The notes beneath the pieces are model-generated. The model made no database searches. It was not told the DNA's origin and saw only the letters and a program-made list of their open reading frames with translations. DNA of 64,000 nucleotides from Tigriopus japonicus (lineage: Eukaryota > Arthropoda > Copepoda > Harpacticoida > Harpacticidae). The stretch covers positions 160,121 to 224,120 of the forward strand of contig JAAGOF010000244.1 in the NCBI GenBank assembly GCA_010645155.1. The letters run 5' to 3'. The position numbers were made by a program, and so were the translations under genes. The stretch's first letter is position 1; each line of letters begins with the position of its first letter. Positions 1 through 11,700 of the stretch are shown piece by piece.

Positions 1-2052
1 GAAGAGACTCGTATCTGCAAGTGATCATTCTCTCAAGGATCAATACCCAGACGTTTTCTTTCACCTATGAAATACGCACATTGCTTGAACCAAAAGTGAT
101 TCGTTTAGTTATCATTAGAGACTAGCTTAAGCGTTCAAGAAACACAACCTCTCATTTCTTTCCTTTCGTTTTATTGTAAAGGGTTTTAAGCGCTTTGTTG
201 TTGACTCTTTAAATTTTCTTTTGTTCTTTAACCTTCTTCTTGGCGTAAAAAAGGTCGAACGATAAAATTTTGTTCAATCTTGCGCTTTTGGAATTCAACA
301 GGAACAACCGGTATTCGGAGATTTTATTTTTCAGCCGCATTAACTCAAAAAAAGTTCCTTTAAAAGATTTCCCAACCTCTAGAGCACGTCCCAAACGTAA
401 TTGGAGGTGATAATGCCATGATGACAAAAACTGAAACCGGGTAATGGTAATAGAGGGAGCGGATTTTCAAAGGTTTTTTCTTTAGAGTAGAAATTCTAGA
501 CGCTTGATGCAACTAACTCTCCTTTATTGCTAGTACATAGTGATGGGATTCAATCAGATTTCAATCTGTTCTATCTTTTAGGACTGCCATCGGCCCATTT
601 TTGCAAAATTAGTGTGAAAAAAACTCTAATTGATTGTTATGGCACGATTGGTCTGACGTTTTGAAAAGCAGGGCCACTTTTTGGATATTCTCTATTGACG
701 AACGCATTTTTCACAGAGGTGACAAATGTACTGTTTTACGCCAATTGGCAGTCACTACGAAATATTGCGTACAAAAATGATCGAGCACATTGAAAATCAG
801 ATTGAACTCAATAGTTGTGATCCGAATTTGCCCCACGAAAAGCTTTAAAAGGATGCACCAAAAGGCCGAAAATGCAATACTTGGGGAGTCTTTGAAAGCC
901 AAAACTGATCACTAAATCTTTGCTTATGAATGATATTGGGAAAGATTGATTAGCTTTAACCCCCACCAAAATCAATGACTGTTTTGACATGCAGGAAGCC
1001 AGAGGTCATTAAATGGGACACTTCGTTCTATGGCACTTAAAACTCCTTCATTCAATAATAGTGTACTGTATGTAAGGACAAACTGTTGAATATAAATAAT
1101 TTTATGAAGATTTAAGTGATGCCAATGAAAGGTAGGAATCATCAAAAACATGCTCACTCTAAAGGAAACATCTTTCCAAATGATAGAATCTAAAGTGAAT
1201 TTGGACAGGGTAAATTGAAGTGGTGTAGGTTAAAAAACCTAAACTAGAGATAGGACCAGGTCACAAAAACATTTCGCTCAAATAAATTTGTATGGGAGTG
1301 GTTTCAAATGAAAATTTCTTGTCAGAATCAGAATGCAGCAAAACGATAAATCATAGACATTTTTTGACAAGGCCTTGACTAATAAAAATACAAATATACA
1401 ATACCCAGGGCATTCATTATCTGTTAATTACCCCCCCCCAAAAATAATTCTTAGGAATTAACATTGCTTTCGAAAAAAAAATTAATAAAATTTACCACTA
1501 CAACAAAAAACGTAATGGCTGGTTGTCCGGATTGGAACTTGATTTTTTTGGTCAAAAAATTGATTTGAAAATTGAACAAAATCGGAAAATAATTGATCGA
1601 AACCATAAAATAATTGACTTCAACTTGGAAGAAGGTAAAAAATCCTAAGCTTTTGACGTGAAACATCAGTAAGACGTTAAAAATCGTGCTTGAAGGGAAA
1701 ATGCAGCTTTACTATACAAATTTACGGTAAAAATTGGGCTGAGATGAAGGTACGTTATCCGTTTTCTTGATAGTAAATGGAAAATATATTGCAGTAGACT
1801 CACAATGCTATGAATCCTTTGGCCAGCACAGAAAACATCATTGTTGAAAGGTTTACTTTATTAAAAGAGACATAGTATTGGAGAAATGAGTAGAGATTGC
1901 GTCAGAAGATTAATCTTTGAATGTTTTCCAAAACATGTAAAACTTGTTTTTAAATTGTTTTTAATACATTTCTTTGTGCAATTGTATTTTGGGATGATTT
2001 ATTGGGAGAATTTTGTTTTCTTTTGCAATTTCGCCTGACTAGTTACATTAGG
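1..2052. other. Intergenic, no gene seen
   Basis: AT-rich sequence with poly-A/T runs and a short poly-C run near 1432. Open frames on either strand are short, lack splice-consistent partners and match no family I know. No RNA gene was recognised. Confidence 0.6.
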
Positions 2053-2278
2053 CAGGGGTGTTCAAACCCTGACCCGCGGGCCAAATGTGGCCCGCCAGCT
2101 GGTTTCGGGTGGCCCCCAAGAGGATCAGTAAAATACATAACATTGGTTATGCATATGTAGGATAGGAAGATTGTAGAATTTTATACTAGAAATTATTTGC
2201 CGTTTTGGACGGTGTGGCCCGCGAGCGCCAACGGTCCGGCCAATTTGGCCCACTGCTAAATAAGTTTGCACATCCCTG
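2053..2278. mobile_element. hAT-type MITE, 226 bp
   Basis: The ends are terminal inverted repeats. The left end begins CAGGGGTGTTCAAAC and the reverse complement of the right end begins CAGGGATGTGCAAAC (13 of 15 match). The interior is rich in GGCCCGC-type motifs near both ends, giving a GC-rich island in AT-rich DNA. CAGGG-type termini with subterminal GGCCCGCGGGCC are typical of non-autonomous hAT elements. The flanking octamers acattagg and atattcgg match at 6 of 8 positions and may be an aged target duplication. No transposase is encoded. Confidence 0.75.
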
Positions 2279-2880
2279 ATATTCGGGATGGTAGAAATGT
2301 TTAAAAAAATCATCAGAATTGCCAAACAGGGTTGTTTGTGATTTTGAAAGTGTTTTATGTATTGAAAATTGTTTTCAAGAGGTTAACTTATTTTCTTAAC
2401 CAATTTGTTTTGAGTCAAAAGTACTTCTGGAAAAGCATAGATGTGGTTTACAACCACCAACTTGTTGTATTTGAACCTAGATTGTGAAATGGTAGAGCAT
2501 GTGACAAACCACTTTTTCTTAAGAGAAAAATAGTTTGCTTAGCAAAAAAGTCCATGTGGTAGAATGGAAATTGAATTTCAAATCAACATGAGGAAAGAGT
2601 TGATTTCTTCATTTTTTGAGGAAATTTAAAAAATCAAAAACACCCAAAATAATCTAGTCTTGCCAAATTTTGACCTAAAAATTGGGTAAAAAACCTTTTT
2701 GCAATGCAAATGTGAACAAACTTGAAAATTTTCCCCAAATTTTGCCCTATTAATGGCACTACTCATTAGCTAAACCAAGGATTTGAAAGGTTTTTCCTAC
2801 ACAACAGAAATTCTAGACGTTTTACAATGTAGGTCAACTTGGGTCAACTAAACACTAGCAATTACTTGGATCTTGCGCCC
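2279..2880. other. Intergenic, no gene seen
   Basis: AT-rich, no supported coding frame, no repeat recognised. Confidence 0.5.
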
Positions 2881-2899
2881 CTACATTAACATAGCTTTT

Positions 2900-3100
2900 G
2901 GGAAAGCATGTCTGCATTGTAGTATTTTTTTTTGCGGAATTTTTACTACCGCTACAAGATATGCGATTCCCTGTAAATTGAAGGATTTCTACAGACAGCT
3001 TCAATCCAACCCCCACAAGATTCGAACCTATGCCGTCTGGGGAAGCACTTACACTCGGGTTTTTTAAGAACACATTAGTACGCGCGGCCACTCTGGCATT
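2900..3100 (-). repeat. tRNA-Leu-like SINE remnant
   Basis: Read on the minus strand, a box-A-like TGGCCGCGCGTA (about 3090-3079) is followed by a 7-base loop CTTAAAA flanked by partly pairing arms (anticodon UAA). A long variable-arm-like stretch and a good box B, GGTTCGAATCT (3028-3018), come next. This resembles a diverged tRNA-Leu(UAA) head. It continues into a non-tRNA body ending in AGCGGTAGT...TCCGCA and an A run. A second copy of that body's 3' part lies at 27418-27465 on the plus strand. A functional tRNA is unlikely: the D arm is degenerate and no clear acceptor stem closes. Confidence 0.55.
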
Positions 3101-3181
3101 CTTTGCTTTCACAAATATTTGGGACTCACTCAATAATGCACAATCATGCTTTGCCAAAATCAAACCAGATTCTGACTTCAA

Positions 3182-4748
3182 AGATCTCTAATATAATTCA
3201 CGTCTTCAATATCTTCATAACTCCACTTTTCTTACTTTATGGGTGTAGCCATGTACGTAGGTGATTGTACCAGATAGAGCTAGTATTTCCACCGCTAGGG
3301 GAGGCATATGTATGTTTTAAAGTACGTACATACGTAAAACTGATCGTAAAACGCACACTGAAAAGATGTTCTAGGTCAATACGCATACAAATGCTTATGA
3401 TACGTGAGATCAAACATTACGGGCGCAAACAATTAATACTTATCTAAATCAATTGATCCGACGTTGAAAGAAAAAAGAACTCTCTTGAAACTTTCTTGTT
3501 ACAACATGAAATCAAGATCGAACAGGATATATGGTCAATCAAATGCAAATGTTCTTGCAATGGGGGAGTGTGTTAAAACTTAAAAGACCTTATTGAGTAC
3601 AAAAAAAATCTATTTTATGGGTAAATGTTTAGCCTTTTTCTTTTTTTTTTTTGGCTTAAAATGAATTTAAAGAATTACGGAGATTAGATTGGAAAAATGG
3701 GCAAAAAGTTGCACTGTTTGGGAGAATTCGACAATTCCAAGCTTTAAATGTCTGATCAATGTCTCTGTGAACACCAAGCTATATTTCAGCAAGTGTTGAT
3801 CCCTGGCAGACATTTTTCAAAATCACTTAGTTTGCATATATTTTGGAAAAACTGATTTACCCATCCTTTGTTAAATAATGAAACGTATGCTAATATTCCT
3901 GCAATATTCAATTTTTAAGGAATCTATAAGTTGATTCAATTTACTCCAATCGAGTGTCCAAATTATTATTCTTTAAACATACTTAGATCAACTCTTACAC
4001 GTATTTTCTGCATTGTTAAAAAATAAATGATCGGCTTAGGGAATGACCGACCAGCCCACTTGGAAATTGAACATCTTCCTGAAAGTCAGACAAGGGTTGA
4101 AAATACATTGCTGAGACAATGAAAAATATTGAAAAAGAGCCTTAAGATGCATTTTTTGAGAAAACAAAATTTCGCAAGTTTCGTTAAAATATCTCTTTCT
4201 GTCTCTTATCTACAACCATAAAAAAACGAAATGTTCAACATTTCCATTGCAAAGTCTAACCATTATTACAACAATAAAAATTCTGGATCGCGAAAATCTC
4301 CGAACATTCCATCAGAATCTTAATTGTTCTCTTTGACCTTTTCAACATCTGCAACATTTGGAGGTCTAGGATCTTACTGGAGAAGCTTTTGAATGCCTAA
4401 ACTGTCTATTTTAAGGAGGATACTTTAACATTACATATTTCTAATAAGTCACAATTCTCCAATGAAAAGAACGTTTTTGAAGGGTTGCATGCACACAATA
4501 CACGTAAATTTGTGCTCTAGATCACTTTTTTGTGTTCTTGCCAATCCCATAAAGATAACAACATTTACATATAAATATCCACACGCTCTTCAAATCAAAC
4601 TAGTTTGACAGGACCTCATCATCGCTATCAAACAAAAATCAGCAAACTTAAATTGCAAATTTGAAAGGCTTGGTGAAAATTCTTGCCACATTACCATAAA
4701 ACCAGCGGGTGCTACTATTTTTGCCTTTGAAATCCAACCATCATCCCA
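3182..4748. other. Intergenic, no gene seen
   Basis: AT-rich sequence upstream of the dehydrogenase gene. No coding frame, RNA gene or clear core promoter could be supported. Several short frames overlap the true gene start only by chance. Confidence 0.5.
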
Positions 4749-6386
4749 ATGACTAAAATTGCTCTCATCACTGGTGCCAGTTCTGGCATTGGAGCAGCCA
4801 TTGCGCTTCAATTAGCCCGAGAAGGCCAATATTCACTGGCTTTGGTGGCCAGAAGAAAGGATAAACTGGAACAAATTGCTCAAGCGTGCTTGAAAGAAGG
4901 GGCCAAGGAAGTCCATATTCTGCAAAAGGATCTTTCGAATCTGGACGATTGCAAAACGGCAATCGATGACACTGTGGAACATTTCAAGGGTGAGTTGTTT
5001 TCTAGAGACACAGGATGAGTTGACAGACTCTTAAATTTGGTTCATTGTCTCTTCAAGGGTTGGACATTTTGATCAGCAATGCTGGAGTCAGTAAACCATG
5101 TGCACTTATGCCCGAGAAGACTGTGGAACAAGCTCAAGAAGTGATGAATTTAAATTATTTGTCGTCTTTCGCATTGACGCATAGAGCTCTTCCGCAACTC
5201 GTGAAAACAAAAGGATGTATTCTCTATATTGGATCAGTTTTAGGTAAGTGTTGACATCAAAAGATAGATAATGACGATGAATGTTTGACTGCTATTTTAT
5301 GAGAGGAAATGTAATATGCAAAAACAAGGGTTGGTCAAAAAGGATAAATATTTTGATTGAGATCGCAGTCAAACCCTTTAAGTTTGTTTGGTTAAGTAAT
5401 TGCATTTTTCTAAGATTAGGAACAAGTATTTGCAATAATAATGGAATTGAATTTGAGTGAGCGGTTATGTTTCAACATTAATAACGATAGTAAAGTTGGG
5501 ATTAAGGGAAAAAGGGGATGGAGGATGTTTAATCTTGAATTGTCTTAACCTTAAAATCAACAATTGAAAAATAAACAGCTTGCCTCATTTGGTGATAATA
5601 ATTCTTGACCTAAATAGCAATGAGTTAGGAGGTCGTCATTACTATCATACGAATCATGCAGCTGTTAACCAACATGTATCACCATATTCAATTTCTTTTA
5701 GCTTAACTAATGAGAATGAGATCCCATGAAATAAAGAAATAAACATATTCTGCAAAGTTTAGTAGCATCTTTATGATATTCGGTCTATCAACAAATTAGA
5801 ATTGGTAGATTTCGACAACCCTTGCACATATCAGGTGTGCATCAGAATTAGTTCATTAACCTTAGTCTTAATCAACCTTAATACTTGACATTTTTGCTTA
5901 AACCTTTCTTCAGGAATTCACCCCGCCATCAAAATGGTGGATTATTGCGCATCCAAGGCAGCTCTTCACGCTATGGCCAAATGTGTGGCTCAAGAGTACG
6001 TTCCTCACGGAGTTCGTGTCAATGTTTTGGCGCCAGGAGCAATTGCTACTGATCTTCTTGGTGATATCATGACAGCACCTAGGTAATTTTTCATTGTTGT
6101 ACATACCATTACAATATTATGTTCAAAACGATATTATCTCGGTCCTTTTTCTAGTGCACAAATTCGGGACGATGTGGGAGCTTTGTGTGTCCCAATGGGT
6201 CGTCTTGGAAAAAGTGAGGAAATTGCGGATTTAGCTGCCTTCTTAGTCTCCGATAAGAATCGATTCATGACTGGATCGATAATCGTGTCTGATGGTGGCC
6301 ACTGCATTGATAGAACTGAAGGAGAATACAAAGTTGGTTTGGCACGGGAAAAGATGCTCAAAGAACTTGCTCAACAGAAACAATAA
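4749..6386 (+). CDS. Short-chain dehydrogenase/reductase (SDR), 275 aa, 4 exons
   Basis: Exons 4749-4989, 5058-5243, 5914-6082 and 6155-6386, all with GT/AG borders and compatible phases, give a complete classical SDR of normal length. Seen in the protein: the Rossmann NAD(P)-binding motif TGASSGIG (residues 8-15), SNAG (87-90), and the catalytic Ser140 and YCASK (Tyr153, Lys157). The Ser-Tyr spacing is the usual 13. The C-terminal part contains VSDGG, typical of 3-oxoacyl-reductase-like SDRs. The start is the first Met, directly before the cofactor-binding strand. No signal peptide or membrane segment is visible, so it is probably a cytosolic NAD(P)H-dependent oxidoreductase. The substrate cannot be inferred. 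The stop codon lies inside an AATAAA signal. The gene converges on the Gly/Tyr-rich gene, with 86 bp between the stops. Confidence 0.92.
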
Positions 6387-6387
6387 A
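6382..6387 (+). terminator. Poly(A) signal overlapping the SDR stop codon
   Basis: AATAAA reads across the last codon and the TAA stop of the dehydrogenase (TAA at 6384-6386). It implies an extremely short 3' UTR. Confidence 0.6.
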
Positions 6388-6472
6388 GAACTCAATATGT
6401 AAATGGTATTTTTTATATCCAGGGATCTGATTTTGAAAAGTGAGCGATGCATAAGCATGTTTGACTATAGTA

Positions 6473-7271
6473 TCAACCATAGTAACCATAATGGCCATAG
6501 CCAATATGGCTACCATATCCTCGGTATCCACCATATCCACCATAGCCTCCGTAACCTCCATATCCTCCGTAGCCTCCGCCATAACCGTAATGAGCTTCAG
6601 CAGAACGCTTGCCGTAATGGCCGTATCCACCGTAACCATAACCTCTACCATAGCCACCATAGCCACCATAGCCACCATAGCCTCCATATCCACCATAACC
6701 ACCATATCTTCTGTAACCGCCATAACCATAAGGTTCGGGGTCAGCAGATCGCTTATGAGGGTAATAGCCGTAGTTAGAGGCAGGATGAGGTGGGGGAGGA
6801 TGAGAAAACTGAGCAGGGTGTGGGTAGATATTGACGAGAGGTCTGAATTTCATGAGAAAATCTTCCTCTTCGGGACCGAAGAACTTGGCCAAAGGGTGCG
6901 ACTCTTCAGTGGAATTGGAATTAGCCTCGGTTTGGTTGGAGTCTACCTTGACAGGAGTCTCGATCTTGATGTCGCCACTGCTGACGGTAACTTCATTGTC
7001 TTCGGTTTTAGAGTCGACCTCGCGTTTCCCGCGGTAGCCTCCGTATCCATAACCGCCATAACCACCGTAGCCGCCATAGCCTCCATAACCATGTCCATAG
7101 CCCCCACCGTAACCGTATCCACCATAGCCTCCATAACCGTATGGGTTGGCCTCAGGTTCTGCCAAAGCGACAGCAACGAGAGCTACAACCACCTGGAAGG
7201 ATCATGAATTAGCCATTAAAATCAACGCTCCTCGTGGGTTTATCTGCAATACTAACCACGAACTTATGCAT
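6473..7271 (-). CDS. Secreted Gly/Tyr-rich (GYGGY) cuticle- or shell-type protein, 244 aa, 2 exons
   Basis: Exon 1 is only 15 nt (7271-7257, MHKFV). Exon 2 is 7192-6473. The intron has a GTTAGT donor and a TTCCAG acceptor. Joining them gives a clean signal peptide (MHKFVVVVALVAVALAEPEA) with likely cleavage after ALA. The mature chain has three GYGGY/GYGG blocks separated by an acidic, serine-rich central segment. Three Lys-Arg sites (GKRE, HKRSAD, GKRSAE) could be cut by furin-like proteases to release the blocks. Known relatives are crustacean cuticle or 'keratin-associated/shematrin-like' proteins, so an extracellular structural role is inferred, not shown. Low-complexity antisense frames over this gene are not genes. 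A TATA box lies 77 bp upstream. Confidence 0.88.
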
Positions 7272-7347
7272 GTTAAGAGAAAGATAGGAGACACATGAAG
7301 AGTAAAGAGGATCCTCCTTGACTAACGAGTCATTGGTGTTTTTTTGT

Positions 7348-7355
7348 CTTTTATA
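7348..7355 (-). promoter_or_regulatory. TATA box of the Gly/Tyr-rich gene
   Basis: TATAAAAG on the minus strand, 77 bp before the start codon. Transcription would begin near 7320-7325, leaving a 5' UTR of about 50 nt. An ATTGG (inverted CCAAT) lies just upstream, around 7363-7367. Confidence 0.7.
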
Positions 7356-7439
7356 CTCCTGGCCAATTGATAAGTGGACATTTAAATGGCACGAGGTTGT
7401 TTGTGGAGTAGCTTGTCGTAGCATTTGACGCAAAATTTA

Positions 7440-8122
7440 CTATCGCGGGCGATCGAACCGTCACTGAATACCTAGAAAATGTCATTGGCGACAACTCATC
7501 ATCAACAGAGAAGGTGAGGATCGTCTTCTCATCAGTGATATTTTGAAATCATGAAGTTTACAATCTTTCCCAAAAAATGTTTACCCTGTTTCTGAATCAA
7601 TAGAGCAACATATTTGATGCCATTTCTCGCAAAAGATATCGACCGACAGGATCTACAGGCTTTTTTTCATGAAGCGAGCTTGACAAACGTGACAAACCTG
7701 AGCTTACATATATCTAAAATCAAATTTCTTTTATGCAAACTAGTTTCAGCTGAAAAACAATTCGTAGCAAAAATTAGTGCTTAACACAAATTCATAACAC
7801 TTTATTACAAAATGGATGTCCCGCACTACTATTGTGCGGTTGCAATCTCGTGCTTTGTAATTGGCTTCAATAATAGGTACACATACTTGTTTGATTTGTA
7901 TGATTGGATTACGCCAACTAAATATTTTTAAGAGTTCTTCTTGCTTATACAAATCTGATCTGAATTTGTAATTCTTTAAGTCCAATTTCCGGCTTTCACT
8001 TGAAGGAAAGTCCCTCTACATGTTTGCACTCAGTTCAACAATCCATTTCTTCTCGTTGAGAATTATTTCAACAACAATTTATTTTTTGATGGGATGGCCT
8101 GAGGTTTGGGTAATACTGTATG
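7440..8122. other. Intergenic, no gene seen
   Basis: No supported coding frame or RNA gene. It lies between the Gly/Tyr-rich gene promoter and the foldback element. Confidence 0.5.
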
Positions 8123-8550
8123 AGGTCGGTTGTTGAGGTAGTTTGGAAGTATAGTAGAAGCATACCTAGAAACACAAAAGAAGCACATGAGACACACTAG
8201 AAATAATCATGGTCGATCAAGTTTCGCTACATAAGCTGCGTGTTTCAATCGCAGCTTATGTAACTAAACTTGATCGAGCAAGGTTACTCCTACTTCGCCT
8301 CATATGCTTCTTTCATGCTTCTTTTATGCTTCTAGATATGCTTATACAAGGATGGCTCAAGCCAGGATTACTTTCAAAATACACACTGGGTCCGATTAGT
8401 ACAATCAAATTCAACGGAACAATACATTTGTTGCAAAAACCTCACATTTAAGTACAATGATCGGCCCCAGTGTGTATTTTTGAAATTCGTCCTGACGTAC
8501 AGTGGTTCTTTGCTTCTACTATAATTCAAAACTACCTCAACAACCGACCT
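8123..8550. mobile_element. Foldback DNA element with 40 bp terminal inverted repeats
   Basis: The outer arms 8123-8162 and 8511-8550 match at 38 of 40 positions when one is reverse-complemented (both begin AGGTCGGTTGTTGAGGTAG). Nested inside are further inverted pairs: about 8155-8243 with 8252-8345 (including the near-perfect hairpin ACATAAGCTGCG/CGCAGCTTATGT), and 8377-8395 with 8466-8486 (ATACACACTGGG). Both flanks carry ATG, a possible 3 bp target duplication. There is no coding capacity. The element ends about 210 bp before the esterase start codon, so it sits in that gene's promoter region. Confidence 0.8.
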
Positions 8551-8759
8551 ATGGTCAAACAATCGGTCAAAGAAGTACATTAACTGCTTGTACAATATTT
8601 CTATCCTTACCTTGCATTTAATGGCAGGTTTTCATCCATCAAAAAATTCAGTATTACGAAGGACATTCTGACTTTGCAAGGCTTCTTTGGATTACTTATG
8701 AAACAGATTAGGGACACGTTGCAAGGGTTCAGCAGTCGACATTTCACTTGAGATCCAAC

Positions 8760-11700
8760 ATGTCGTTTCCTTTATATACTGCCATTGTGATTCAAATTCT
8801 TTTGGTTGTAATTCTTTATAACTTTCTTCCAATTTCATCTGCAAAACAATTCAATGAAGCCCCACTCATTTCAACCAGTTTTGGTAAGTCCATTATTTGA
8901 TGAAACTTGCCTCATCTTCTCACAGAAATAACTTCATATCTAAACCTACTAGGTCAAGTGAAAGGTAAACTAGACCTATCACAAAATGGAAAGGTGTATG
9001 CTCAATATCTTGGGCTTCCATATGCTCATCCCCCAATCGGTGCTAGAAGATTCAAGCGTCCTGACCCTTATGATGTAACGTGGAGCCAAGTCCGGGATGG
9101 AACCAAAGCACCCCCGTTGTGCATTCAAAAAAGCAAGAAAGAACCAGGAAATATGGTTGGAAAGGAAGATTGCTTAGTCTTAAATGTTTACAAACCAGGT
9201 AAGCAAAAATCAAATTTTGACTGGGTTCTGTCGCAAGCAATTCAACTTTCCGTCAGGATTCTCGCAACCTCCCAAAATTGAACTTCTCTAGTTAAAAAGA
9301 TGTATTCCTGGAAATAAGAATCCTGGAATGTAAGCCCAGTTGCAAAGAGAGATCAATAGAAGTGTTCTATCTCTCTAGTTGTCAAACGTTCATTTCAATT
9401 GATGTTTTAGCTTCATGCACAAGCATCTCCAAATGTGCGGTAATGGTTTGGATTCACCCTGGAGGCTATTCCTCAATGGATGGTTCTCCAGATACATTTG
9501 GTCCTCAAATGTGGATGGATCACGAGGTTATTTTGGTTTCCATAAATTATCGTCTTGGTGTTTTGGGATTCTTGACCTTGGAAAATGACGATGCCCCAGG
9601 GAATTTGGGACTTCGAGATCAAGCCCTCGCCTTACGTTGGATCAAAAAAGAGGTTCTAGTTCTTCTTTTCCTTCTAACAATTTCTTGTATATTCTTTCAT
9701 TCTATTACTTTACTTAACAGATTGTGGCATTTGGTGGTGATTCAGATAGAATCACTCTTTTTGGTTCTGGAGCAGGCGGTCAATCGGTTCTCTTTCAAAT
9801 GATGGCTCCTCAAAACATTGGGCAAGCATTGTTCCAAAGGGTCATCAGTCAGAGTGGTTCTCCAGTAGAAGATAAACACCTTGATTTCCCTCGATCAAGA
9901 CGTTCATATGCCTTGGAATTGGCAAGCTCTTTAGGCTGCAAAGCCAAAACCGAAGTAAAAAGTTTGTTTATTCCGCAATATTAAAACACGAACGATAATC
10001 TATCTCATCTCAGGATTTGTCCAAGACTTTGAAATGCCTTCAAAAGTTGGATCCAGGGCTTCTTCAGAGCAAATTAACGATGTTCGCCGAGAATGAAATG
10101 TTTACGGTGCCGAATCCTTTTGTGCCCACTGTTGATGGCAAACAGGTTTCTGATCCCTTCATTCCACAAAAGCCCGAACAAATTCTTGAGCTTGGAAAGT
10201 TTGAAAAGGTCCCTGTTATTCTGGGTGGCAATGCTCACGAAGGCATCGTCATTATGAGCCAGTTTTTGGCGCATCCGGGTTATTACGCCAACTTTACCGA
10301 GTCTCTGCCCTTACTTTTGTTTAATAAGCCCGATAGCTTTGTAACTGAGCGTGACAATACCCTCGTCGAGACTGTCAAAAAGTGAGTGTAGTAGCTACAT
10401 TATCAATCAGCGTACTTAATCACATAAGTTTCGTGTTGTTCAAACAACATCTCTGTCAATTATGAATTTAACGATAAGACGATTGAAAAGAGTTGTAGGG
10501 CATAATTTGCTTTCATTACGCTTTTAAGGGTATCTATTGAGGCCAAAGGTGAGAGCTTGACGGGTGAACAAATGCTCAGTCGTAAAATAAATAGATAATT
10601 CAAGTTTATTCAAATTTTGCCACCTTAGTTTGTAAAGCGCAAGAAAAAATGGGAAAAGCATTTCAGTTTCGGTATCCAAAACCGAAGCAGACTTGTGTTA
10701 TAAAGAAAACAGTTTGGTAGAAAATTGAAGTTTTTTTGTGATCAACAACTTTCAAGATAGAAATATTTCTGAATCTAAAAAATGATGCTAGCCTTCATGC
10801 ATCACATTGACAAAAGAATTTTTCAAGTGCTTTCTATGAATTTGATTTTGCATGCCTATTTTTGGGTTAAAAGGTGTCAAAACTTAAAGATCCACGCTGC
10901 AATTCAATTCAAAAAAGCAAGAAGTTTTCAAATGATTTTCATATTGAAAATGCTCAGGGCCTGAAGGTTTTTCCAGCATAAAATCTGATGCGGAAAAGGT
11001 AAGATTGTTAAATTAATGGCACAAATTAAGTTCTGTTTCGCCTACTTTGAATCTTTATTGGGTTACTGAATTTTCAAAATATCTTTAATTTTGTTATATT
11101 TTTGAATTTGCAGAAGTAGTTCAATTAAAACCTAATCAGAAAAGTATTTCACAAATATGAGCACCAAAGCCTAAATTTTAACAATAAGACATACATGGAA
11201 AATTAAGGGTCTCGAAATATTATTTTTGTTTTTTTTTCTGTCCGCAGGGCGTATTTGGAAAGCAAACGCATCCATCGCAACAACATGAAGCAAGGCATTC
11301 AGATGTTTACTGACTTCTCGTTTTTGGGAAAAATTGGCAGAACTGTTCAATTGCTTCAATCTCACGAGGACATGCCGCCGGTTTATCAATATCTATACCG
11401 ATATTCTGGAACCCACACATTTGGGGATCTATCAGTTTATGCTCCATGGAAGCTCAAGTTCAAATTATTTTTGCAATCTTTTGGCATTGGTAAGTTACTC
11501 AAAGAAACATGGTCGCAAAACCTAATATGGACATTTATGTAGGATACAACATGAGAAACGGTTATGGAATCTGTCACGGAGATGAGCTCATGCTCATGTT
11601 TAAGATGGGACATTTGGATCCACCCATGGGTCAAGGTCCAGCCTCTGATCGGGATAAATTGATCAGCTGGAGCTTACTGAGGATGTGGACGAACTTTGCT

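Noticed and set aside
3010..3095. A functional tRNA gene
   Set aside because: Box B is good, but box A, the anticodon stem and the acceptor stem are degenerate, and the sequence runs into a SINE-like body.
6461..7207. 248-codon Ser/Thr/Ile-rich plus-strand frame
   Set aside because: Antisense of the GYGGY gene. The minus-strand model has a signal peptide, intron and TATA box.
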